A stretch of DNA of 64,000 nucleotides, taken from positions 356,501-420,500 of the forward strand of contig WAEK01000013.1 in the NCBI GenBank assembly GCA_011634665.1. Direction: 5' to 3'. A program made the translations under genes and the position numbers. Under the pieces are notes generated by a model. The model was not told the origin of the DNA, did no database searches, and worked only from the letters and a program-made list of their open reading frames with translations. Source of the DNA: Mortierella sp. BCC40632. Taxonomy: Eukaryota; Mortierellomycota; Mortierellomycetes; Mortierellales; Mortierellaceae. Shown piece after piece: positions 1 through 13,700 of this stretch; within the stretch, counting starts at the first letter, position 1, and each line of letters begins with the position of its first letter.

Positions 1-2831
1 GAACCCATTCTTGTTGAGGATATCTATATTGTCCATGACAGTAATCTCTTCCTGCGCAGTCAGGTGGAGACTCTTGGGTTGGAAAAGCTTTTGAGTTGAA
101 AACACTGTCTTCGCTTGGAGAGTCTCAAAGTTGTACTTTTCATCCGACGCATGCTGGTCGATCACAAAAATGTCTGAGCTGATCAAGGGTCCCCTCTGCG
201 GTCGTCGGATCCCTTCAGTATTGTTGTTGGCGGGCTCTTCTGTTTCTGCATAATTGTCGAGACGAGCCACAATAAAGGCCATGTTAAACTGACCAAGAAT
301 TTTCATCCGAGTAAAATCGCCCTTTGAGATCACTCGACTTAATGATCTTTGCGCCTTAGCATCGTCCAAATTTGCAAAGCTTGCATCCGATAGCTTATGG
401 CTTCGAAGACGGTTGCTACGTCGACGCTTCTCTGCAGTAGGAGCATCACCATCCTCAATACCATCAGCATCAGATATTGACTCTGCATTATTGTTGTCAT
501 TGTTCTCTGTTTCGTTGATGGCATTTGCTCTTTCAGCCTGCCTCTCACGATCTTGTTTTTTCTTGAGAACAAGCTCCTTTTTCAGTTCTTTCCGGGCAAG
601 CTCAACATTCCGTGCGTCTCTTGTCATTTTCATTCGAAGCGAGCGTTTTCTCCGTTGCTCCTCAATGTCGAATCCTACCTCGACCCATTCGCGATTGTCA
701 TCATGATCCACTTTTGAATCGATAACGACAACACGTCGTTGCCTTGATACCCGTAGTTGGGCAGTTGCAATTTGTTCCTCTTCGCTATCGCTCACCGATT
801 CTTCATCATTCTGCAGTCGATCATCGAGAGGATCGTAGCCCTCCAGTACGTCCAACGCAGGCTCTCCTGTGGACCCTTCTTTTATAGGCTCAGATTCTAT
901 AACACGATCCTCGTGAGCGGAAATATTGATTTCTCTTGCCTTGCCATTCGAAGTCTCCTTGTTCGCCAAGCTTTTTGGAGTGGTATCCATATCCTCATCT
1001 TCGTCCTCTGTTTCCGAGAAAGCACTTCCTGCTTTTCGCTTCGCAGTCTGAGCATTACCGACTGACTTGAATCTCTCTGTCAGTGTCGATTGCTCCATTG
1101 TGGGACTGGGAGCGGAAGGTCTTGAGCTTGAACTTGCTTTTGATGATGACAATGAAAGTGAAGAAAGTGTAATGCGTTCGACGCTATTTCGTGTGGGTAG
1201 AGAAGAGGAGAGAGATAGGTTGGCGCTGCGTTCCGAGACAATGCTCTCTGAAGAAATACTTTGGTCCTGGATTTCAGAGCTAGTGTCCTCGAGGGGACTG
1301 AATTTGAACCGATTGGAGAGGTCCGGTTTCTTGATTTGCTGACTGGCTTCGCTCACTGCAAAAGTGGATCGACTTGGCTCGAACAGCTCTGTTAGCTTAG
1401 CACGAAGTTCCTCTACAATTGTACGTTCGTTGTGCAAAAAGATGGTCCGCTTGTCAGGGCTGACATTGACGTCATAGTAGGAGGTTGGTAGGATTAGGTC
1501 GGCGACGAGGAGTGGACTTTGGTTGGTGTTGAAGGAGTGGTACACTTCATTGATAACACGCGCAATCTTTGGTAGGACGCACGGTCGGCCATTAATATAG
1601 ATGTATTGCCGGTCTGAGGATGATCGACCCTTTCCAAATTGTGGGGATGAAATATGTCCCCGTAAGATAATGTCACCATACTCGTTGTCTTCGTCCTCAT
1701 CTGCGTCCTCGCTGGTACGACCTGACGCTTCATTTGCCGGTTTAGGTTTGCCTTTGATCAACGTCAAATCCAGTTCAATGACATCGATCATTGCTTTCGG
1801 TCCGAATACGTTGATGATGTTTTGTCGCACTGCTGCATTCCCGTTCGTGGCGATATTGGTAATAGCTGGCCTGTAGTTGATTCCCATAGAGAGAAGTGAA
1901 TGGTCAAATTAGTCGCGTAAAAATAAAGATCGTAGGGAAGGGAGAAGGGAGAAGGAGAGATCGACGCAAATAAGCCTGTTGAGGACGTACTTCTTGTCTG
2001 TTTGGGAAACACAGCTGATGCGGACATTGGGCACGATTAGGGCATAAGCCTGGATGAGACCGATGCACTTTAAATACTCGCGCTTGATGTTTTTGACAAA
2101 CTCACTTCGACGGACAGGTAGACCTTCAAAGAGGTTGCTAATCTTGACGATTGTGCCCTTGGTCATGGGTGTTGGCGTCTTGGACGAGATGACACCATCT
2201 GGTGAATAATCGACGATGACGCCTGTGGGTGAAGTTCCTGTGGAAGTCGTGACAGTGACGGTGGCTAGAGCACAGAGTGAGGAGAGAGCCTCACCGCGAA
2301 AGCCAAACGAGCGGACCTGCGCCAGATCATTAAAGGAGCGTAACTTGGAGGTGTAGTGCTTCAGCGCTAGATTACAGGCGAGAGCGGGATGTTAGTGTGA
2401 GAGAAGGACTGAGCGGGACAAAGGAGAGCAGAGAACTAGGTTTTGGTGGCAAACAGGGGGGGGAGGAGGAGGAGGAGGGTTGGAGGGGAGTTCAGTAGAC
2501 AATACCAAGGGTTTCGAGATTGGCGTCGGTGATGCCGCTGCCATTGTCAGTAACGGTGATGTGGTCAAGACCACTCTGTTTGAACTTGATTACTATTGAA
2601 GTGAAGCAATGGCGAAGGTGAGTGGGTGTGGTGGTGGGGGTAGCATTGACGAGAGCAAGGAGAGGAGCAAGAAAGTAGAGCATGTCATAAGAGCGCACCA
2701 ATGGAAGTAGCACCAGCATCGAGACTGTTTTCGAGCAGCTCTTTGACGGCGGTGGCCATGTCGAGCACGACCTGACCGGAGCAGATCCGGTGGACTGACT
2801 CGCGGTCGATCGCGCGGATGCGAGCGGCCAT
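1..2831 (-). CDS. PMS1: MutL-family mismatch repair protein Pms1 (PMS2-type), partial at window edge
   Basis: MutL-alpha subunit: a GHKL ATPase and latent endonuclease that nicks DNA during mismatch repair in the nucleus. Exons read by phase: 2831-2699, 2592-2506, 2366-1991 and 1870 to the left edge (about 822 residues in view). The ATP-binding motifs lie in order: [13 protein letters not shown] near residues 31-44, DNGSGI near 58-63 and [12 protein letters not shown] near 93-104. A charged, low-complexity linker follows. Near residue 767 is [12 protein letters not shown], which fits the DQHA(X)2E(X)4E metal-binding endonuclease motif of PMS2/yeast Pms1 and separates it from MLH1 and bacterial MutL lacking it. 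Start chosen at [14 protein letters not shown], where the family begins. The C-terminal end lies outside the window. Divergent with the Sec7 gene across 1.8 kb. Confidence 0.93.
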
Positions 2832-4645
<1,814 letters not shown>

Positions 4646-7600
4646 ATGCCATGGATCCTCGCGGATCGCGTGTTTCTCTCGCCCGCTATTGGACCCTCTC
4701 CTTTAGCACCGCACCGGCGACGCCAGTCGACGCTCATTTATTCGACCACGGTTGACCCTTCCTCTTCCCCTTCTCCTTCCTCGCCAGTCTCGCCAGGTCT
4801 CTCGCTGCGCCCGCCGCCATCGACTCCTGCCTTTGGCCATTGGGGCGGCTCCGGCTCTGCTGCTAGCACTCCCAACCTCGGCGACCTCTCCCGAACTGCG
4901 GGTCTTCATCACGACCCCGCTGCTATCTCGCCACCCCTAGTCCCATCCTCATCGGCCCCGTATTCACCGCAGGCTCAGGGATCTGGTGTGGGCTCGGGAG
5001 CGAGCATGGAGAGCATTCATACGACCGAGTCGTTCCAGCAACGGAGAAAGCGGAGCGAGAGCACAGGAGGGTTCAAGGTAACAATGAATAGCTTTTGACT
5101 GCATGCGCGTGTATCTGCTATTTGGGATAGGATGGTGGGGATATGAGTGGGTGAGTGAGTGAGTGAGTGAGAGGAAGGAAGGAAGCTACTTTACGCACCT
5201 GACTATTAATACCCATGGGTGTAGGGACCCAGTGTGTCAATCCCCCACCCCACCCCTCCTCGCTATAATGCTCTCGACTCATTTTTTGTGTTGACATGCA
5301 GCACATTAATGGATGGTAGTGCAATTGGGGAGGAGGAGGAGGAGGCGTGAGGATCGGAGAGAGCGCGAGACCGGTAGTAGTCCGCAGGGTGGTCTGAGAG
5401 CCCTTTTGGAACGCGCAACCGACTATTTTTTCTCTTGCGACGTGGCCTTGCAGTGCTGCTCTCGTACACTTTGCTCCTGCAAACCCGACTAGCCTGACCC
5501 TGGCCCTGACCTGGCCCCGTCTCTCTCTCTCTTTTTCTCTCTTTCTCTCTTTCTCTCTTGTTATTCTCTCTTTTTCTTTTTCTTTCTTTCTCATTCTTTT
5601 ACTCTTACTATATCTCTTACTCTTACTTTATCTCTTACTCTTACCGTTTCACTACTCACTAGTCAAACATCTCGCGCATGGTGCGCAAGAGCAGCAGTAA
5701 CTTTCTCAAGAAGCTCGTCAAAGTACAACTCCTCTCTCTCACTCACTCACTCTCACTCTCTTTCTCATTCACTCACTCTCTTTTCGCCCCTTTGCCCTCT
5801 CGACGCCTAACTAATCTGTCCCGTCACAATTAAACCCCCACCTCCTTACCTCCAAACTCGTAGAGCTTTGATGACAGAGATGCACCACCCATACCCAACC
5901 TCTCCGACCATCTCACCTCCCCACTCGCCTCACCCTGCGAGGAGTCACACTCGGCACGTGGCAAACCTCAACTGCCGGATCTGGAGCCTCAGCTTCCAGG
6001 ACATCTGATTGCGCCTCCGCCACTGTCGCCTCTCTTTGGCCAGGAGGTCGCTCGCTACTCTGCAAGCGAGCCGACCTCGGCTATCGATATCGGAGTCAGT
6101 GCTGCTTACCCCAATTCAGGATCCAACGTCGAGTCATGGCTGCAGCAAAGTGCTGAGAGCAGCGGTATTCGACCACCTGGAGCCGTCATGTGCAGCGACC
6201 ATGGCGATGATGATTATGAGGAAGAGATCGACGAGGAAGAAGATGAGGATGTGCCCGCTGTGATCACCAACCGACTTTCAAAGCTTTACGAGTCAGGATC
6301 AATGCATCTCAGCAACCAGTCCCAGACCTCGCTCTATTACTCCACCAAGTCGACGTTCTCAGAAAATGAAGGAACCGAGAGCATCGCCGCTTCTTCGCCC
6401 AAACGAGCGTCGTTCATTGTTCAAGAGGCTCTTGGATATAGTCTTGGACTCTCTCGAGGCAACTCTGGACGTCTTTCACAGTACAGTATCGGGAGTAGTA
6501 ATGGGGGCTATGCGACATTACCGCATCTCCGACCATCCTCTTCATCAATGCCTTCGTCTCCTGGGCTGGGAAAAACCTTTTTTGAGCCAGCAGAGGGTCG
6601 GTCGTCGATCTCTCGTCGTCCTGTCTCAATGTTTACTCCGACGCGGTCCAGTCTTGCCATTGAGGACAGTAGGCAGGATGAAGAAGAGCATGGAGGGTCC
6701 AAGGGCGAGGACGAGGGCGAGGTCAATGCTCCATCGACAGAATTGATTGTACCGACGAACGAGGGCGCGGAACTAATCATTGAGCCGACAGAGATGCCGG
6801 CGGTGACACCTCGACGCCCTTCGCCTACTCAACGCACTGCACCTATTGTTGTCGAGTCGGGAAGTGGAGGACTGGGTGTACCTGCTGTTCGGCCCATTAC
6901 CATTTGTGTCAGTGCCGAAGAGCTCAATCGATTCTCGGGACATTCAGGCGCTGGCAACAATGGCCTTCACGCTGAGGATGCTCGCGAGCCCTCCGAGACA
7001 CTGGCACTACGAACAGCAAGGCAGTGTTACGATGAAGACGAGACCTTTCTTAGACGGGATGAGATCTCTGTGTATCTGGGTACACCCAAGGCTTTTAACC
7101 AGTTAGTCTTGACTCACTATATGAATTACTTTGACTTTTCGGGTATGCGGCTCGACGTAGCCTTCCGGACGTTGTGTCAACGACTAGCCTTGAAGGGCGA
7201 GACACAGGAAGTGGATCGGATTCTCGTAGGATTTGCACAGCGTTATGTCGAATGTAATCCGCATTCGCTTCTCGGAGGATCCGCCAACAGCAAGGATGTT
7301 GTACATGCAATCACATACTCGATCCTTCTTCTGAACACAGATCTCCATGTAGTTCAACAGTCAACCCGAATGTCCAAATCAGCCTTTGTGAAGAATACTC
7401 TCCAGGTCGTCGAGGACCAGATCTCGCAGCCGACATATATTGACCCTAATCCACCCCAGCTGGATCGCCCCTCATTCCTTGGTGATGAAAGCTCATGGTT
7501 GAGCTCCCCTTCAGGATTCAGCTTCCCTGGCGCAGACGACATGTCTATCAATTCAACAGCTACAACACCGACCACAACGACACCTAAGAAGCGGACACCA

Positions 7601-10312
7601 AGTGTCAGGAGCTGGAAGAGCAGCCATAGTCATCAACCTGGCCTGTTTAATAGCAGTCGGATCACACCCGACTCCAAGACTGGAAATCGTTATGGAAAGG
7701 CATGGCTTCAAGAGCTCGAGATTATGCTCAAGGACATTTACTCGGCTGTGAAACACAACCAGATTCTTTTGCCAACATCTGCAGGTGCTACGGGATCGAA
7801 CGCAATCTCTTCGCCTCCCATGTCGCCAACCACGAACTCTGGATTTGGATCTTCTTTCTTTTCCAGCAACCGGATCAGTAGGCTTATCCAGCCATCCTCC
7901 TTCTCGACCACCACAGCATCATCCTCTTCGTCTCAACATCATGTGTACGAGTCTGGCTCAGGTTCGGGTTCGGGACTGTTGAGTGGAGGCGGCTTTGGCA
8001 TGGGGTTATCAGGAAGGCGGAATTCGCTGAGTGCGCGGTCGAAGCAACGTCGGAACGAGGCAATTCAGCGGTTAAATGCTCAACAACAACAACTCAACAC
8101 TCCAGGCGTGAACCAGCACGATAGCTCGGCCTTTCTCTCAATCTCACCCATGAGCAGCCACTTCCCGAACCCCCGGTACAGCATCGCTGGCTCGATTCTG
8201 AACGAGGCAAGTGTAATTGATATGGCGAATAGTCCCGGCTTCCAACCCGAAGGAGAAAGAGTCAGCGGTGGAAATTCGTCCACGACTCGGTTGACAAGCG
8301 GAAATGCGGGAGGAGGTTACATTGGCTCGGCGGGTCGACTATCTAGCCTGACCTTGGCAACGACCACGACCATGACGACTCCATCTGCGTCCCAGAACAG
8401 TCTCACTTCTTTACAATCGCCTGCGTCGAGCATTATATCGGAAGAGTATCATCATCAGTATCGCAAGAAGAGTGGATCAAGTCGGCCGACACCTCCTTCT
8501 TCTCTCTTGACGCCTTACGTGACTATGCCGCCTTTGCATTCTGATCCCCAGATTCAACAAATTCAGATCCAACGATACCAGTTTCACTACCAACAACGTT
8601 ACCGTCTCGAGGGCGTCCTATGGCGGAAACATCTATTGGAGCGACACGACAAGAAGGCACAGAACCGGGCATGGCGTCATTTGTTGGTGGTCGTGGATCA
8701 GGAACGTGGATCGCTAGCCATGTTCCGTGCTGACCAGTCGATGAATCAATCCAAAGGCCTTGGTCATGGCTATGGTAGCTCCCAGCATTTACCTGTCCCC
8801 CCCAGCTCGGCCTCGACCCTTTCTTTGGCCTCAGCGCTCTCTCCTACGCTCGAGTCCTACTCGATGAACCATGCAAGCAATTATTCGGATCAAGGTGCAC
8901 CTCTCTTTGACGAGATCCCACTTCAACATACCATCACTAATATTCTTCCTGCACCCGGCTACAGTGCCTCTCGAAAGCATGTGTTTGCTGTCCAATTGTT
9001 TACAGGCGCGGTCTATCTGTTCCAGACATCAACTCCCCAGGAATGTGAAGTCTGGGCTCGAACATGCAACTTTTGGGCAGCACGGACAAGTAAAGAGCCA
9101 TTGATGGGTGGAGTGGTCAACATGGAGTATGGTTGGGGCCGTGCACTCGAGTCATTACACCAGTTTGAGCAAGAACAGGAACAACAACAACAGCTTCAAC
9201 AACAGCAATTGCTCGAGTTGAGTCTGGATACTATGGCTCCATCCTCGAAATCGAGTCAGTCGAGTGGTTATAGTATTCAAGGTCCACGGGGTCGGAGTCA
9301 GACCGCAGGCGCGAATGCATCTCAGTCGAACCATTCGTCTGGATCAGTGCCCCCATTGCCAATCGGTACGGGTCCTTTCCATGGAAATAGCTTCAGCCAC
9401 AACATGAGTCAGGACAATATATCTGTCCTTAGTGGTCGAGGAGGACCCATTAACTCTGGCAAGAGCGCCTCAGTTCGATCGTCTGCGAGGGCAGCTTCGT
9501 TTTCGGGCGCTGCGTCCATGACTGGAGGAGGTTCATCACCACTGCCCTCTCCTTCCGTGTCGTCATCCTCCATTTCTACAGCGTCGACCTTTTTGGCGAG
9601 CAACGCCATTGGAGGATCGGTGATTGGATCAGGGGCATTGGCCACCACAGCAGCGCTTGGAGAACAAGTGACGCTCTTTGAATGGACGGCACCAAACCCG
9701 GCCATGACCTTGAGTCTACTGACTGTAGAAGATCAGTTACAGGCACTCAAAAAGTATGTGACTTCTCTCGAGTGCGAGATGGAGACACATCAAGGCCACC
9801 GAGGCCCGATGATGCGACTGGTAAGTGGTTGACCATCCTTCAATCTTGAGACGAAATGTATATCATGTAACATTAATGGATAAGATACTAATATATACGC
9901 CTTTGTTTGTTTTTACCTCTAGTTCCATTCAAAGTCCAGCAACCACACCAAGGCCTTTAACAACTGGGAACGTCGTTCCGGCCATATGCTCAAGGAGATG
10001 GTCAAGTACCAGATCTATGTCGAGTGCCTTGGACAAGACCTTCAATTCTGGCAAGAACTCCAGTCAGAGTTGGAGCATGAACTTGGAATTCAACTCGAGG
10101 ACGAATCCACTCTGGGTTCTCAAGAGACAACAGAGGGACTGGTGGATTCCAACTCTGAGAATAAGGGGGCTTTGCTCACCTCAGGCTGTGATGGATCTGA
10201 GAAGAGGCTCGAGTTGACGGTTGCAAAGGAACCCCGGATAGACCTTGAAGCTGAGCTGGCCGATTTGATTGTGCGCGATGAACCGGCGTTGCTGTTGATG
10301 CGAGAGCGCTAA
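4646..10312 (+). CDS. Sec7- and PH-domain Arf guanine nucleotide exchange factor (EFA6/Syt1 type)
   Basis: Predicted activator of Arf-family GTPases at Golgi or plasma membrane. Exons by phase: 4646-5077, 5663-5722, 5864-9820, 9923-10312 (1612 aa); each join is GT-AG and keeps frame. The Sec7 domain is at about residues 525-690: it has a YFDFSGM segment, then GETQEVDRILVGFAQRY with the catalytic glutamate finger at about Glu610, then SILLLNTDLH. A PH domain follows at about 1075-1250 (from the RYRLEGVLWRKHLLERHDKK segment to EVWARTCNFWAA). The C-terminal helical part (DQLQALKKYVTSLE, then NWERRSGHMLKEMVKYQIY) resembles the region after the PH domain in EFA6/PSD proteins, and is split by the last intron. 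Ser/Gln-rich spacers flank both domains. The first two exons rest on splice signals and phase only. Yeast Syt1 or Yel1 equivalence is not resolved. Confidence 0.9.
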
Positions 10313-10765
10313 GTCTCTTCCCCCCTCCTCTTTTTTTTTTTTTTCCTTATTTCCCTTTTTCTTTTTTTCTTCTCTCTATATGACGAGAGATTATTCAAAC
10401 ATTTAATTGGCGCGTCCACGCTTTTTTTTCTTTTCTTTTTTCTTTTTTTGCTTTAATCATGGGCAAAGTCGTCCAAGCAGGGCAAAAAGATATCGAAAAA
10501 AGAAAAAAAAAAAAATGGTCATGGACAGAGAACGTTGACAAGAGGAGGCGATCGGTCGCATAGAACAGAGTGTGTATATACTTTGATACCCAAAGGTCCC
10601 TCAAGCTGATTTAGATAATGAAGAAAAGAAAAAAAAAATATGAGGGTTCTCTCTCGCTCGCTCGCTCTCTTTCTCTCTCTCACTCTGCGTGTATTTGTGA
10701 GTGAACCTTTGCACTATATTCTTTCTACCTTTCTATTTTTTTTTTTATTTTTTTATTTTTTTTTT
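10313..10765. other. Convergent 3' region between the Sec7 gene and the DUF2421 transporter gene
   Basis: The two genes converge here. The stretch holds T-rich runs (10331, 10421, 10735), an A-run near 10498 and CT repeats near 10650-10690. It is probably shared 3' UTR and termination sequence. No coding feature was seen. Confidence 0.6.
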
Positions 10766-13700
10766 TTATTGTCCGAATCCATTTGGATTTGTGGCAATGT
10801 CCGCACCAGAGGGATGGTGTGCCTCTTTTGGATACCGAATGCAAGTCTGGGATGAGTATGGGAAAAAACTGGAGGTGGGTAGAGCCGTAGATGAGCTGTC
10901 GAGTTTATAGTTGCTAGCTCCTTGGATGTATTCGTCGTGTGATGAGCCATAAATGATCCCCACCACTGGTCGTACGAGGATAGCGAGCAACTAAAAAAAA
11001 AAAAAAAAATAGCATCAAAAAATCGATGAACAAAATGCAAAACCATTGGGTGTATGCATACAAACTTTATCAAAAGCAACCCGGTTTTTTTTTTTTTTTT
11101 TTGAGCCCATTGCTTCATATATATATTTTTTTTTTTTCATCCTGGCAACAAAACTCTGGAATATCCCGATGGGTGGGTGAGTGGGGGGGGGGAGGGCACT
11201 TACCGAGCTCTTCGATCACTTCCTCCAGTGCGGATGAAAATGCGTAATAATAGATAAAGGTGTACTGCGTCTTGCCTGTTGCTTCTTTGTAGGCAAAGAT
11301 AGCCTCACGCACCCTTTGGACTACACGCCATCTGGCAAGTCGTGCCGATGGTAGGTATGGCGGTAAGGGTGTCTTGGAGATGAGGGACGAGGAAACGAGA
11401 CTGAAATAGAGCAGCAACATGCCCACCTAATCGCCGTAATCATGTGAATCGAATAGAATTTACATGCGTGAGTTCGTCTCTTACTCAGTATGTACCCTCC
11501 CTCCAGGGTGTTTCTATCTTTTCTTTTTCTTTTTCTTTTTCTTTTTCTTTTTCTTTTTCTTTTTTTTTTTTACCTCTTCCCGCTCCCTTCTTCCTCCAGC
11601 TTTGATTCCCTTACCATGTCTCGTCGAAAGAAGCTCATCGGACCAGTGACCACCTCCCATACCTCTGGGGACAACAACTGCGCCGATGTCCTCATTGAAA
11701 CAATCCTATCCAGAATGTTTTGACAACACTGCTCTATCCTTTGATAAAGTTTTGTCGGGAACTTGCCCTTTAACCTCGGCTCCATATCCGAGAGCTCCAA
11801 TAAAATGTCGATCTGAAGGAGCTTTGCCTGAAGTTGATTCTCAACACGTTGAAAAGCCAGACGTTCCGAGTCGAATGCTTGTGGGTCCTCGTCGTCGTCG
11901 TCGAATTGATGATCTGGAAATATAATCTCGACAGGTTGGGAATCTTTCGAGGACTCTACTCGCTCAATGGAAGGATCAAATCTTGCTCCCTCAGCAGGAT
12001 TGGCTTCCTTGGAGTCATGATTAGTAGAGACAAGGATTTGCTCTGATCCGTCTCTTAATTCAGAGATTGATCCCGAAGACTGTTTCTTTTGTTCTGACTC
12101 CTGCTTGTGGAACACACTTTGTGTTGTTGAGCTGCCTTCAACCACCATCAAAGATTCTTTCACGGTAGCCTTCCCTTTAGCCTTGTCTCCACTGACGGCG
12201 CCCTGATTACGCCCTGTCACATCATATGCAACATCCTGTGTTTGCTTTGGTTGCTGCGGTTGCAATGAAGGAGGCTGTCCAACGTTGGAGGGTTGCTCGG
12301 AGTTCGGTCGCCTGTCTAGTAAAAAAATACTCATCAATTCTGCAAAGAGAACCCCTTCACGACCAATCAACATGGAAATTTCCTTTCTCAATTCTCTTCT
12401 CGCCAAAAGTGGCCAAAGACAGGTATTAAAGAGAACAGCAATCAAGATCCCTGCCGTCACCGTCAATGCCCGAACAAGACAGAGTCCATAAAACGTTCCG
12501 GGGAGCTGACTATGATACGGGGCCAGGATCGCGGAGGAATAGGTAAGCATCATAATGACCCCCATCAGTGGATTCGAAGTCTCTAGGATAATAAAGCCGA
12601 CCACAAAGGCTGGTTCAGGAATGTGACCACATTAGACGGAATTGAATAAGGCAGAGTTGAACTGACTACCCTTTTGAACAAAAGAGAAAGAATAAATAAG
12701 GGAAGGGGAGAAAGAAGACTCTCGATAATGACTTACACAGGGGAATCATCATGAAGGCGATTGCAAAAGGGTTTCCTGGAGCAATTACATACGTGATGAT
12801 TGCCCACACGATCCCTCCAATGGTTCCCAATATACGCAATATAATCACCTGGAGCGTCGCTCCGATCGTAGGCGATAATCCTGCCATCACTGTCATCATG
12901 GCCCAGGTGTCACGATTGGCAGGCAAGGAGGCAATGTTGAGTCGTAACCACGTCCAAAGGCCGATCAGTGTTAACGCCGCTGCCATCTTTAGACCATACT
13001 TGACTTCAGCTGACTTGAGCGGTTGGAGAGCTTCCCAAAGTCGATAACGCCATGTCTTGGGCTTTCGATATCCGTCGGTGAATATCGAGGGCGCGTAGGC
13101 TTTTGGTGGCTGTTGTGGTTGTGGTTGCGGTTGGGCTGTTGGAGTCATTGGCGAAGGAGTAGAGCCTTCTCCAGTCATCGGCTGTTGGGTTTCTCTTCCT
13201 CTTTGAGTGGTCGTAGCTGTTGTGTGGGTATTTCGAGCTCGGTAGTTGCACGTATCATCGTTCAATAGTTGCTCTGCTATTTGCATTCTAGGTCTCTTTC
13301 CTTTCTCTAATTCGCTACTTGGTACTTCTGTGGTACCTACCCTTGCATTCTGCGTATAAAGGATGTTGGTATCAGGTATCTCCACAATCGCATCGGACTC
13401 ACTTGTACTGGGTTTTTGTTGACCTTGTAATGTTAGCGTTGGAGGAGAATGAGTTGCCATCTCAGGTCTTGATCCGCTCGCTTTAGATCCATGAACTTGA
13501 CCTGCAAAGCTTATAGGTTGCTCGAGTCGGCTAGAGATTGAATCGTCAACCTGGCTAGTCTGCAAGTTGAGCGGGTGCGACTTTGTCCGGCTGATTGAAG
13601 TCATCTGGAGCCAAGGTTGAGACATTGCCTCTTGTTCAGCTCGAGAGTTGGAGGTAACTGAACATGGATCCACCTCATGTTGTCTGTGATAGATTGCCGT

